Positions 43,761 through 54,929 of a DNA stretch of 64,000 bases are shown here, piece after piece. The stretch is from Salvia splendens. Taxonomy: Eukaryota; Streptophyta; Magnoliopsida; Lamiales; Lamiaceae. The notes under the pieces were generated by a model. That model saw only the letters and a list, made by a program, of their open reading frames with translations. It did not search any database and was not told the DNA's origin. The stretch is from NCBI RefSeq assembly GCF_004379255.2, contig NC_056033.1:20700209-20764208 (forward strand), in the 5' to 3' direction. How positions within the stretch are numbered: position 1 is the first letter of the stretch; each line of letters starts with the position of its first letter. Made by a program: the position numbers and the translations under genes.

Positions 43761-44064
43761 CCCCTCTATTCCATAATAGAATATTCATTTTATTTTCAGC
43801 ACTCGTTTTGACAAAATAATTATAAACAGTTAAAGTAGAGAGAGTAAAATAAGTAAAAATAATGTACACATTATTCGTCTTTTATACATTATTCTCACTT
43901 ACTTTACTCTTTCTCCATTTTAACCATTTATGATTATTTTTTCAAAATGAACAAAAAATGAAATGACTCTACTATTATGAAAATGTTTTAACCATTTATG
44001 ATTATTTTTTCAAAATGAACAAAAAAAATGAAATGACTCTACTATTATGAAAATGGATGGAGCA
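43761..44064. repeat. Stowaway-like MITE with an internal 68-bp tandem duplication
   Basis: The left end CCCCTCTATTCCATAATAG pairs with CTATTATGAAAATGGATGGA at the right. Near the right end a ~68-bp block (43918-43985) is repeated directly (43986-44055) with only a 2-base length change in an A run. Confidence 0.65.
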
Positions 44065-45509
44065 AGTGACAATTTGCTAATTTGACAGTCAGGCGGGAAA
44101 GGAAGTGAAGAGGCATGATAATGGATGCTTTAAGAGATAACAATTACAGAATAATTTGGGAATAGGTTAAGAGACGTCAAATAAATTAAGTACCAAAATA
44201 AAACATATTACAGCGAACTTCAGTATTAATCAATATGATTCATGATAAGAGATTGTATATTTTGCACGATTTCGTTTCTTCAAGATCCCTTTGTTCCCAA
44301 ACTTTGAACTCCAGAAACCAACAAACGTCAACAATTACTACATGATAAGAGTGGTACAAACTAATAAATTAGCAAAACGTAATCAAACTAGTAAGCAATT
44401 AAGTAGACATCAAACTGACTCAGGTTTCATTTAGACACAATCAAATGAAAGAGCAGAACAGTTGATAAAGCAATTGGAGCAAATCAAGCTCTTAATAAGA
44501 CCATTACAGCCAATAAACGAATCAACTAACACACTCGAGGCTGAATATAAAAAACTATTGCAGCATCTCTTAGTCTTCAGTATTTATTAACGGTAATCCA
44601 TTATATAACACTGATTCTATCATCTTGACAACAGCATCAACATTTCAAGCTCATCAAAAACACACTGAAAAATTATGGTTTAAGCCACACAATATATTAA
44701 CTTCGGAACATACTTGACAAAAAGATTGAAACCATTACATATTTCTTAATAAACTCAGATATCTGTAAAAAGTTATAATCTCAGCAGTCATTACAAATGA
44801 CAATATATGGAAAAATAATTTCAATAGCAAATTAAATTAGCAGCAAGATTCCCAGGTCTCCTGCAATGAAGAATAGTGAAGCAACAAATATGCATTTGCA
44901 ATGCAAATATAAGGTCATGAGATATCGTAATACCTGTGGCTAGAATAAGCATTTAACATACTAAGTCAATGGATTAATCCCTGAAAATATGATAAGGTTG
45001 CTACCCAAACTACTAACACTCACCTAAAATCAATGTAACTTAAACATTAAAGAGATTCTACCTGAACTACAGGCCTTAATACATCCAGCCAGAACTTCCA
45101 AATAACACGCAATAAAGCTTGGACACAAATCAGAGATTCAAAAACAGCTAGAGGCACTACGTCTGGTTAGGCATCATCTCACAGATCACTTGAGCATGTA
45201 CACTCAATTCTAGATAAACATTATATTCTAGCAGGTAGAACCTAAAAAAGCAAAAGGCCGTTCTAACTAAAAGTAGAACAAAATACATTTCATACAGGAT
45301 AAGATGTCTAGCTTAGAAAGCTTAACAGTGTCTCAATGAGATTCTTAAAACTTAGAATTCAGCGAATAAGAAACAACAAAATACTAAGGTTCTCCAGTCT
45401 TCTACAGATCATCTCCTTGCTAGTACTTTGAAAATCTAGTCAACTCCGAGTGGCGAGAAGCAATAGCCAAGAGAAATGTGAGAACTCCTACAAGATGCTT
45501 AAAGGACAT
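44065..45509 (-). other. 3' flank and likely 3' UTR of the HLP1-like gene
   Basis: No further frame is seen. The part nearest 45510 should be 3' untranslated region. Its length and any intron in it cannot be fixed from sequence alone. Confidence 0.45.
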
Positions 45510-47294
45510 CTATCTTGAATAAGGATGGTATCGACTACTGCCACTATAACCTGCTCTACCTCCATAAATTCCCCCTCCTGCTCCGCCATAACTAGCACCA
45601 GGGCCAGAGTCATATCCACCACTTGCCCCAGCTCCACCATAACCTCCATAACCCCCTCCACGACCATAAGTACCCAGCCCACTGCTATACCCCCCACCAA
45701 AGCCTCCGCCATAAGAACCAAATCGGCCAGAGTAGCTAAGTGGCGCTTCTCGATAACCAAATTCAGTACTAGGGTAATCTCCATAACGGCCGCCAAACTC
45801 ACTCCCACTACCATATCCACCATAATCACCAAACCTACCACCAAATCCTGATCCCATTGACCTATAAGAGGTAGGGCCAAAACCACCACTGCCAAAACTG
45901 CTATATGAGCTGCTGAAACCACCATAACTATCACCATAGCCACGTCCCCTAGAATCACTACCATATGTAGGAGCAGGAGGAGGGTTTGAGGGTTTCTTTG
46001 GTTCAGCTTTCTTGATCTCAACCTACAACAAAGAAGCATGTTAACCTAGAAGTTCCTCCTGCAAACAGTGCCACATAAGACTAAAAATTACAATTTTGCA
46101 TCAGGACACCCATATCCTGATTCTATAATGGGAGTAGAATTTACCCAATGGTGGCTAGACTAACTAAAATTATATAATGGGCAGCTAAAATAGTGCTAGG
46201 GTCTGATGGCTATAGCACTTGAAGGAAGTTATCCCATACAGGTTCAACACAGTTTCATAGTTGCAAAACTAAAGAGATGAGAAACTCACCTGGGTGCCTG
46301 ACATATCAATCATATTTCCATCAGTTAAAATATTGTCAACCACTTGTTCATGGTCAAACACAATAAATCCAAAGCCACGAGACCTCTTTGTCACATGATC
46401 TCGAATAATCTCATGCTCAACCACCTTTCCGTATTTTGAGAAGAAACTCTTGAAGTCATCTGTATACAACAATTTGAAGTGGATGATAAATCCAAATGAC
46501 AATTTGAAATAGCGAAAAATGACAAATATGAGAGTGTTGGAAACGAAGCTAATGCAAGAAAAACTTCACCTTCATTGACAGAAGTGGGGATCCCACCAAC
46601 AAATATCTTTTTCGTTTTAAAATCCTTAGAATCGCCAGATCCTTTTGGAATAGTTCTCTTTATCTCAACCTGGTAGGTATTTAGAGAAACAATCAGTGCT
46701 AAGAAAAGTGGAGGGTTGCAGCAACTAGCAAGCATGCATCATTCACATAATAAATCAATAGCATTTATCATCAATTTAAGTACCATGTAACAAATAAAGG
46801 ATATCCACCATTCACATAATAAATCTGACTACATCAAAGGCCAAACGCACAACAAATACAGCACCAAAAAAACATATCCTCACTTGTTTATCATTGATGA
46901 TATGGGTTTCAGCGATAACAGTGTCCACCACGGCAGGATCGGCATATGTTATGAAACCGAAACCCCTCGGCCGCCCTGTGTGCCGGTCTTTCATAATCAC
47001 CGAGTCAGTTATCTCTCCATATTTCCCGAAATAATTTACAAAGGTATCTGAGAATTGAATACAACTGAATTAGACAAAATAGTAAGATTAAAAATTTAAA
47101 ATATATGCATTATCAACAGGAATACCAACCTAGAGTAGTATCTTTAGCCAATCCGCCGATGAAAATCTTTCTGTCGAAACGAAACGGAAAAGCATTTAGC
47201 TACAGGCACGCGTAGATAGAGAGAATAGATAAAGAGAGAGAAATACGAACCCAGGGCTGGCACCATCCCCGAAATCAGAGCGCTTGGAACCCAT
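45510..47294 (-). CDS. HLP1: hnRNP A/B-like RNA-binding protein HLP1 (two RRMs, glycine-rich tail)
   Basis: There are six exons on the minus strand: 47251-47294, 47130-47170, 46884-47047, 46570-46669, 46290-46459 and 45510-46022. All introns are GT...AG and the frame is continuous for 343 residues. RRM1 (about 16-92) has KIFIGGL and RGFGFITY. RRM2 (about 105-180) has KIFVGGI and RGFGFIVF. The remaining ~160 residues are Gly/Tyr/Ser-rich, a low-complexity tail ending SSRYHPYSR. From memory the whole protein matches Arabidopsis HLP1 (At5g40490), a nuclear hnRNP-like protein that binds mRNA 3' regions and affects alternative polyadenylation and flowering time. The conserved start MGSKRSDFGDGASPG and the conserved end support the model. 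The first two coding exons are short (44 and 41 bp) and easily missed by automatic prediction. Confidence 0.93.
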
Positions 47295-47841
47295 GAAATT
47301 TGCAGATCTGAGAGAGGAGAGGAGGTAGGGTTTGGGGGGTTTTCGACGTTCAAGGGAAAATGAAAATTGGGTAAAATGATGAGATTCAAACTCATACACA
47401 GGCGGCGTATAAAAACAAATACTAAGAAGTTTCTGGACTGGACGGTAAATATACATCCTTTCCATGAGTATTTCATTTGCCCCTCTTTCCTGTCATCAAA
47501 TATATACTTTTAATCCTCTTATATTTCTAGAACTTTATACAGTCACTTCGAAAAATTCTTAAAATTAGTAGGGTAGATTGTACTAGTATTCATCATTAAA
47601 TTTAAATATTAAAATATGTTCTTACTAATTAACAATTTATTAAGTAGTGCAATTTTTATCATTTTTTTAGGAGAAATTGATTCTAGGAGGAAATCTACAT
47701 TAATAGTAATGTAGACTGAAAAAATATTGTTAGACAAGACAAGAAGATTATGCTTATTAGAGTTGGTTCACATCCATTGTGAAATTTACATCAAGAATCC
47801 TGAATAGATATAAGGAATTTCAAATTTGGATTAAGATATTC
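47295..47841. other. 5' flank of the HLP1-like gene
   Basis: This holds the likely 5' untranslated region and promoter. An AAAATAGTATATATTT-type TATA is not clearly placed. No other gene is seen. Confidence 0.4.
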
Positions 47842-48117
47842 ACAATGCAGCCACGAGATGGCTGATTTGCCGGCGGCTACGTAGCGCTTGTGGCAGCGCG
47901 ATTTTAATTTTAATTTTTTGTTTTTTATTTAATCTATAATTACCTACATCACCTTCTCATTTATCACTCACACCTCTCACTCTATCTTTTCACAATTTCA
48001 CAATATTTGTCGGATATGGATCTATGTTTTCAACCCACATGTACATACGCATTAGGTTAGGATTCAAACGGGGTGGGTATTAGGTTAGGCCTAAGTATGA
48101 AACTTGTTGGGAGAGCA

Positions 48118-49120
48118 TTATGCCTGCAAATTCGGGTACCCGCCGGTACCCAAACCCGAAAATTCGGGTACTCGGATCCGAAATCTCAAAAATATCATAC
48201 CCAATACCCGACCCGTATGTGAATTTGAGTACCCTAATACCCGATGCAGGTACCCGAGCCCAACTAATCGGGTACCCATAAACCAAAAATTATTATATTT
48301 TAAATTTATTTTTTTATATAAATTATATTGTGATGAGAATAGAAATTATTAAAAATAACACAATACTATTCCCTCCGTCCCATATTAGATGTCACACTTT
48401 CCTATTTAGTTTGTTCCACAAAGATGTCACATTTCCTCTTTTGGAAAAAGTTCCCTCTCACATCAATTATAAAATTATATTTTCTCTCACCACTTAACAC
48501 ACCAAATAACATCTCCTAAAATCCTGTGTCATCTCCCAAGTGTGACATCTACTATGGGACGGGGGGAGTACTATTTATTGACTATTATTAAAAGTCTAAA
48601 CTTCAATTCTAAATTTCTAATGTTTTAGCTTTCTCTATATAAAATATACATTAGACAAATAGACACTACTTAATTTTAAAATAAATAAATTTTTGACATA
48701 AATTGAAACATAAATGAGATTAAAATAATTTTTTAAGATATTAAATGAACATGTAAATAAAATGGAGAAAACATAACTATATATTTTCAAAAGATAACAA
48801 GTAAGAACATAAATAATATAACATGAACATAACACGAATGTAAAGAAGTATTAAAGTTGAGATAATAGAACAATAAAATGGCAAAGCAACCTATACTAGA
48901 TAAAATATTTGTCACAAATACATAATTAATCGGGTTTAATTAGGTATTAGTCGGGTACCCTAATACGGGTTTCGGGTACCCTAAATCCAAAAAATTCTAA
49001 CATTAATTACCTAAACCCGTACCCGAACCCATAATTTCGGGTTTCGGGTACCCAAAACCCGTCGGGTATTGGGTCGGGTCGGGTATAGCCGAAACCCACG
49101 GATTAAATTTGCAGGCCTAA
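48118..49120. mobile_element. hAT-like non-autonomous element with GGGTACCC/CGGGTA repeats
   Basis: The ends are TTATGCCTGCAAATT and, in reverse, TTAGGCCTGCAAATT. Both ends carry many copies of TCGGGTACCC, AACCCG and GGGTATTGGG-like words over ~200 bp, with an AT-rich centre holding a Stowaway MITE. I could not pair an 8-bp duplication. Confidence 0.6.
48369..48568. repeat. Stowaway-type MITE
   Basis: TA-flanked; it starts TTCCCTCCGTCCCATATTAG and ends CTACTATGGGACGGGGGGAG, with paired GATGTCACACTTTCC and AAGTGTGACATC arms. Confidence 0.88.
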
Positions 49121-49611
49121 GGATTATTGTGGCAGACGTGCCAGTCGGCCATATCTATGGACACTTCCCAGATGGACGAGGATGAACGCGTCCTCCAGAA
49201 CAAGATGATCACAGAGCTCGGAAAAAATTTGGAATTCCAGTAGTTTTTAAATTATGGTTTTTTAGTTTTTAAATGTAGTGCTTTTAATTTTAATTTTCCT
49301 ATTTTCAAGTAATTCCTAAGTAGTTTTCCTTTTTTAAAATGATGATACAAAATTGAGTTGTGGCTAAAAATGGAGCTTAAATTAAGACTAACTGCATTAG
49401 AGCATCCACAATGGAGGATGTCCCGCCGGATGTCGGATCAGCGTGCCGGACGTCCGCGCAGGACGTCCGCCATTAGGCATGGGAGGGACGGATGCGGACG
49501 TTTGTTGCGGACACCGCATATCAGCGACTTTCCGACGACGTCCGCCGTGACGTCCGCCATTGTGGGTTCTCGACGGACGTCCAGATTTTTAATTTTTTAT
49601 TTATTTTAAAA

Positions 49612-49708
49612 AACTCTATATATACGGCTCGTTGAACTTCATTTCATTCGCACCACTTGTTTTAACGAGTTTCTCTCTCCCTCTCTACGTTTCTTTTATA
49701 TATCCAGA
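49612..49708 (+). promoter_or_regulatory. Shared Harbinger promoter and 5' leader (copy 3)
   Basis: CTCTATATATACGGC is followed by TTCATTCGCACCACTTG, TTTTAACGAGT and a CT-rich run to the ATG at 49709. This is the same leader that precedes the ORF1 genes of elements 1 and 2. Confidence 0.75.
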
Positions 49709-50370
49709 ATGGCTAGTGGTAGTGGTAGTGGTAGTGGTGCGGGTGGTAGTGGTGGACTTTCTGATGACGACGTCGGCGAATTAGAGAACAATTGCGGGCC
49801 GTTACGTCCAGGGAGATAAATCACGCGATACAAACGGCCTTGCAGCAGCACCAGCAACCGGCGGTACCTCGACCCATCCATCGTCGAACTATAGTACCCC
49901 GGGACCACATCGCTGCACACCGTCAGTTGTATAAGGACTACTTCGCTCCGAAGCCGCAGTTTGGGGAGAACATGTTCCGGCGACGTTTTAGGATGCATCG
50001 TCCGCTATTTCTGCATATCGTGGGCGCTTTAGAGCGTCGATACGAATATTTCAGGATGAATGAGGATGCGGTTAGTAAACACGACCACACGCCCATACAG
50101 AACTGCACTGCCGCAATCAGGCAGCTGGCATACGGAGGTGCGACCGACATGTTCGATGAGTGCCTCCACATCAGCGATGATTGGGCCAATGATGATGTTG
50201 ATGTTGCCGGTCCAAGCCACGGCGTGGCCACCGCCAATGTACGTATGGGGATACCCCATGAAGAGGTCGATCGAGTCTGTGCATTTGCCGACATGCGCCA
50301 ACGACAAGCCCATATTCGACTCCAGAACGATATAATTGAAGAGCTATGGACGCAAAGGGGTCGTCGTTGA
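49709..50370 (+). pseudogene. Harbinger transposase (HARBI1-type), catalytic core deleted
   Basis: The start MASGSGSG at 49709 is followed by a frameshift near 49790. From 49792 a 192-residue frame is open. It has the family's N-terminal region (HRQLYKDYFAPKPQF, MHRPLFLHIVGALERR, CTAAIRQLAYGGATDMFDE). It then jumps directly to the usual C-terminal end (HEEVDRVCAFADMRQRQAHIRLQNDIIEELW). The DDE nuclease core that normally lies between is missing, and the frame is kept across the junction near residue 128. It cannot catalyse transposition. It could make a truncated protein with the DNA/partner-binding ends if the upstream frameshift is bypassed by a later start. Confidence 0.85.
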
Positions 50371-50497
50371 TATTTAGAATGTAATTTGTTTAGACTTTTT
50401 TTTGGTTGAAATGTACTTTTTTATTTTTTTTATTTAATGAAATTATCATTGCACTTTCTCTCTCCATATTCGTGTCGAAATTTTAATTCCGTAAATT

Positions 50498-50732
50498 GTT
50501 TAATTTGGTGAATTTTTATTATTGTGGATGTCTGTCGGGATGTCCTTGGGGATGTCCGCCATCGTGCAGTGGGATGTCCTTATGACATGGTAATGCAGTG
50601 GGATGTCCTTATGACGTGGCAGTGCAGTGTTTTTGGGAAGTCCGTCGGGACATCTGTCCCACTGTGGATGCTCTTAGGCTAAAATGAATAAAACTGACAT
50701 GACAACGGAAAAAATTATATTGAAGCTGATTT
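50498..50732. repeat. 235-bp direct repeat, copy A
   Basis: It covers the last 176 bp of Harbinger element 3 and 59 bp of its flank. It matches 51567-51801 with one visible C/T difference (near 50564). Confidence 0.9.
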
Positions 50733-51566
50733 GATACAAACGGGAAGTCCAAGGCCCGGGCTGACCCGACCACGACTCCCCTTAAGCTGCCCGGAAGGCC
50801 CGTCACGAGATCAATGAGACAAAGGCTTCGGGAAGGCGTTTCAAACTTCATTAGGAGGGGAATGGAGGAGGCAGATGGAATGCCCGGTCGGGCGAATCCA
50901 CACCTCCAAAACGCCCGACCGGGCGTTTGTGCGCTGAGCATCGTCCACAGTCCAGAAAGTTCGCCCGACCGGGCGATTTCACCATCCCAGAACGCCCGAC
51001 CGGGCGTTTGAAGAAGCAGCGCCGAATCCAGAAAGTTCGCCCGACCGGGCGATTTCACTTTCCCAAAACGCCCGGCCGGGCGATTCAACTTTTACATCCG
51101 TTTTTCCTTGTTTTTTAGCCCTTTTCTTGGGTTTCCAACCCTAACTATAAATATCCTTTTTGTAAGACTTTAAGGGCAGACTTTGATGAATGTTATTATG
51201 AAGACTCCTTTGAGAGCATCTCCCATGTGAGATTTCTATCCAAATTCCTACATTGTAGGTTGCTTGTTTTATGTTCATTTGGCTAAATCAAGTATAGGTA
51301 TGCATTTATGGTTGTGTAGTCATGAATGTGGAGCCAATGGAGTATTTGCTTTGGGTGAAAGTAGCCTAGGGTTGCCTACATCTTTTTGTGGGAGGTCATA
51401 GGTCCTCAAAGAGGATTCCTTCTTCTTTACACTTTCTTCTCACCTTCTTTCTCTCCATCCAAAACCATTTTGAGTTTAGTTTTTGGAGGCTAGGCTCTTT
51501 ATCTTTGAAAACACAAAAAAATTGAGATCAAACACCGCTTTGGGTATATTCTTGGGTACATGGAAG
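50732..51566 (+). repeat. LTR fragment with paired GC palindromes
   Basis: It looks like one LTR: it starts TGATACAAACGG, has a TATA box (CTATAAATA at 51145) and ends near TTGGGTACA, about 830 bp. No coding region or second LTR is attached. It sits exactly between the two copies of the 235-bp direct repeat. The family is unrecognised. Confidence 0.55.
50881..51082. repeat. Six 14-bp palindromes (CGCCCGACCGGGCG type) in three pairs
   Basis: Starts at 50881, 50912, 50962, 50993, 51038 and 51069. Within each pair the spacing is 31 bp; pairs are 81 and 76 bp apart. The first member of a pair is mostly framed TTCG...CGAT and the second AACG...CGTT. Variants are TGCCCGGTCGGGCG (first) and CGCCCGGCCGGGCG (last). 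Confidence 0.95.
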
Positions 51567-51801
51567 GTTTAATTTGGTGAATTTTTATTATTGTGGATGT
51601 CTGTCGGGATGTCCTTGGGGATGTCCGCCATTGTGCAGTGGGATGTCCTTATGACATGGTAATGCAGTGGGATGTCCTTATGACGTGGCAGTGCAGTGTT
51701 TTTGGGAAGTCCGTCGGGACATCTGTCCCACTGTGGATGCTCTTAGGCTAAAATGAATAAAACTGACATGACAACGGAAAAAATTATATTGAAGCTGATT
51801 T
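51567..51801. repeat. 235-bp direct repeat, copy B
   Basis: Second copy of 50498-50732, nearly identical; it carries an extra Harbinger terminal repeat without its partner. Confidence 0.9.
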
Positions 51802-53029
51802 TTTGGAACACATTGTAAATGCACCTGTAATAATTTTTCCTTTTCAGATTGTACTAACAATCATGTCAATTAAGATATGAGATGCTTTTAGTTCATAACT
51901 ATTCCTTCTTCGAGTCTGAGCACATTTCATTACCATAATTGCAACTTCAATAAAATCATCGAAATAGAAAGCCTCACACATTATTTACTCCACTTATCTC
52001 CTAAGTGTGTTATATTTACTAATGAATTTCGTCTTAGATAAGGGAATATTATAGTTTCATAATAAAATATTATTAATTATTTTATTTTATTTTATTTTTG
52101 ATGTAATAATTAAATGTAAAAGAGAAACGGCTCAAATCGCTCTAAGATCGGTGAGCAAAGGAACCAAAGTTCAGAACGTACAAACTAGTCCAAAAAGACA
52201 AGAAAAAACACCTCAAACCAAAACAAGCAAGCTAAACAAAGGAAAAACACCCTACAAGCAGAACAAGGAAACCAAAAACTAAACAAACATCAATCAAAGC
52301 CACCAAGCAAAAACAGACCAGGAAGTTGGGTGAGCTACATTGCACCGTTAAGTTTACCAGAGTTGCTTTTGTGATTATGCTCCGTCCATCTTCTAGCTTG
52401 AAGTAAGTCCTCACAAATTTTTGGAACACATTGTAAATGCACCTGTAATAATTTTTCCTTTTCAGATTGTACTAACAATCATGTCAATTAAGATATGAGA
52501 TGCTTTTAGTTCATAACTATTCCTTCTTCGAGTCTGAGCACATTTCATTACCATAATTGCAACTTCAATAAAATCATCGAAATAGAAAGCCTCACACATT
52601 ATTTACTCCACTTATCTCCTAAGTTATATTTACTAATGAATTTCGTCTTAGATAAGGGAATATTATAGTTTCATAATAAAATATTATTAATTATTTTATT
52701 TTATTTTATTTTTGATGTAATAATTAAATGTAAAAGAGAAACGGCTCAAATCGCTCTAAGATCGGTGAGCAAAGGAACCAAAGTTCAGAACATACAAACT
52801 AGTCCAAAAAAACAAGAAAAAACACCTCAAATCAAAACAAGCAATCTAAACAAAGGAAAAACACCTTACAAGCAGAACAAGGAAACCAAAAACTAAACAA
52901 ACATCAATCAAAGCCACCAAGCAAAAATTGACCAGGAAGTTGGGTGAGCTACATTGCACCGTTAAGTTTACCAGAGTTGTTTTTGTGATTATGCTCCGCC
53001 CATCTTCTAGCTTGAAGTAAGTCCTCACA
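51802..53029. repeat. 618-bp tandem duplication (two copies)
   Basis: 51802-52419 and 52420-53029 are direct copies with a period of 618. The differences are a 4-base deletion (TGTG) in the second copy and a few substitutions. Copy one begins exactly where the 235-bp repeat ends. Both copies contain a piece of LINE coding sequence on the minus strand. Confidence 0.92.
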
Positions 53030-53165
53030 CATTTAGCCTGATGAAAAAGGAAATTCTGGGCGCCACCCTTTAGTCCATGCTCCAAGCCTCCAAAGAATGA
53101 GTCTCTTCTTAGTTTCCCAGTTCGGTTCCATTTTTTGAACGATAACTTTATTTCTGAGCCACCAA
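52846..53165 (-). pseudogene. LINE ORF2 C-terminal fragment
   Basis: Read from 53165 downward the translation includes WSIWWLRNKVIVQKMEPNWE and ILWRLGAWTKGWRPEFPF. This matches the W-x-I-W-x2-RN and WRL-x2-W-KGW pattern at the end of plant L1-type ORF2 proteins. A frame change follows. The shorter piece at 52232-52429 is its duplicated tail. Confidence 0.6.
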
Positions 53166-54929
53166 ATAGACCATGAGATCACCAAATAAAGAAAAAAAAT
53201 TAAAAATTTAACGAAGCATGTCCCTCATGCGTCTCTATGAAAGACGCATCACCTTCATGCGTTTCATTAAAAGGAACGCATGAGGGTCATGCGTCTCTCC
53301 CAAAGGCGGAAAAAAAAGTTCAGGACACTTGAATAATGTTAAGTGTAGTCTAGAATAAAAAAAGAAAAAAGCCATATATACTTACAATCAACTGTGTGTT
53401 GGAAATTGTGTGGATACGAGCTAGAAATCACAAATCTTAGGAATTTTGCCGACATTGTGCTATGGGTTACATTGTGCTGTGGGTTTACCGATCAAACATT
53501 CATGTTTTAGTTATTATTGCATTGTGAAAACTTGGAGATGCATGTGGCTTGGTATTTCATGTGTTAGGATTCTGATTAGTTAGCATATACTTTCTGAATT
53601 CATTCAAGTTCGTTCAGTTTACTTTGTGTTCCATTTTAATCTTCTTTCGTTTATGTTTACTTTTCTTACTTTTAGGCAATTTTGCACGGGCGAGTAAAGG
53701 TTCGTAACTCTATTTTCGTGCTTTATTTATATCATAACTCCTATATTGCTTGTGTTGTTCCCTTGTATCAGAAAAGTTAGGACCACTGAGGTTATGAAGT
53801 TATTATTTCTTACTAACTAAGGCTCTTCAACTCTTTGAATGTAGAAGGACTTTACAAAATGTTATAGTACATAAAGATACGTTACAAATCAAGAACGATG
53901 GTAGATTTATTATTATAACTGATCCCAAGCACTGAAATGCAAAGTCTAGAAGAACAAAATCGTCTGCAAACTCATCTTGGATGTCATACGAAAATATTTT
54001 GAGTTCAACATATTTTGTTTCTAAAACCGCATATTTTCCTTTTGTGGTTAACTGTTTCTTCCATTGCACTTTATCTTTGTAGCTTCATTTCTTGTTCATG
54101 GATATCAGCTGTTTTGTGTATTCCAAAAGCATTTTTTTGTTGATGAAACATCCAAATCTGCAGCCCTTGGTTCTACATAAGATTTCTTAGATGTTCATGC
54201 TCTTAAGATCTTCACTTGAATTATGGAATTCTCAGTTGTGTTTTGACATTTGTTGCTAAGGAAGTGGTTTGGAGTTATTGCTGCCATAAGGTATATTTCT
54301 ACTAAAAATTATGATCAATTTCTAATTCACTGGTTGTGGAAAGATCAAGGAGTGGACTGTAAATTATTTTGCTTCTTTATTTGATCTTTATATGAATCTT
54401 GTAGTTTGGTTTATGCATGTGAGGTCTAAAATTGTGATATTTAATTCTTTGGCTCAGGATTTCTTCCACAAATTTTGCTTATAGGTCACTGTAGTGAACT
54501 GCATTTACCAGTTCCTGATCAAGTAGGCAATCCAGATCCCCTTGCTCCTTAAAATTATGCATCTTGGATGTTATACGAAAATTTGGGAGGGTGAAATGCA
54601 CTTCCTCCTAATGAATATTAGACAGTAGACTATTCTTTATTACTTTCTTGTGTGTATGGGATTGTTTTTTGCTAGACTTTTCAATGAATATGAACACAAT
54701 TTGGTTTTTATACAGCTTGTCATGTGGATTTTTAGCGTATTGTTTTGTAACTTGCAATATTTCAGATGGAAACACAAAGCAATTCTGCTTCAGAACTCAA
54801 TCATGAGTATGAAATTCAATTTAACAGTGAAGATGATCGTATAATTCAAAGTAAGTGTATTCAATGATTTAGGTGATTGGTGTGATTTTTTTGTATTGCT
54901 AATATCTACATCATCTTAGGTACTGATGG
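53166..54929. other. Intergenic or transposon interior, no gene seen
   Basis: A short cluster of ATGCGTCTC/GACGCAT words at 53215-53310 may be part of a CACTA subterminal region. The rest is T-rich, with intron-like sequence leading up to the CACTA gene fragment. Confidence 0.35.

Larger units (their letters stand above)
47842..49260 (+). mobile_element. Possible old Harbinger-like remnant split by a hAT-like element
   Basis: CACAATGCAGCCACGAGATGGC at the left with a CG-rich block, a CT-rich leader and an ATG at about 48016 resemble the start of a Harbinger element. After the hAT-like insert, a short frame reading MDEDERVLQNKMITELGKN resembles the end of such a gene. The evidence is weak and based on layout. 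Confidence 0.3.
49400..50673 (+). mobile_element. PIF/Harbinger element 3, transposase-only and internally deleted, TTA duplication
   Basis: The ends are GAGCATCCACAATGG and, in reverse, GAGCATCCACAGTGG. TTA lies on both sides (49397-49399 and 50674-50676). A ~190-bp block of GGACGTCCG words is followed by the shared promoter and a gene for a shortened Harbinger transposase, then a tail with GATGTCC and GACGTGGCAGTG. No ORF1 is present. Its 3' end plus flank is duplicated at 51567-51801. Confidence 0.9.

Noticed and set aside
45488..46039. Hydrophobic 183-residue protein on the minus strand
   Set aside because: It is an alternative frame through the glycine-rich exon of the HLP1-like gene.
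50881..51082. CRISPR-like array
   Set aside because: This is a plant LTR; repeats are short perfect palindromes at uneven 31/45/50-bp spacing, with related rather than unique spacers and no cas genes.
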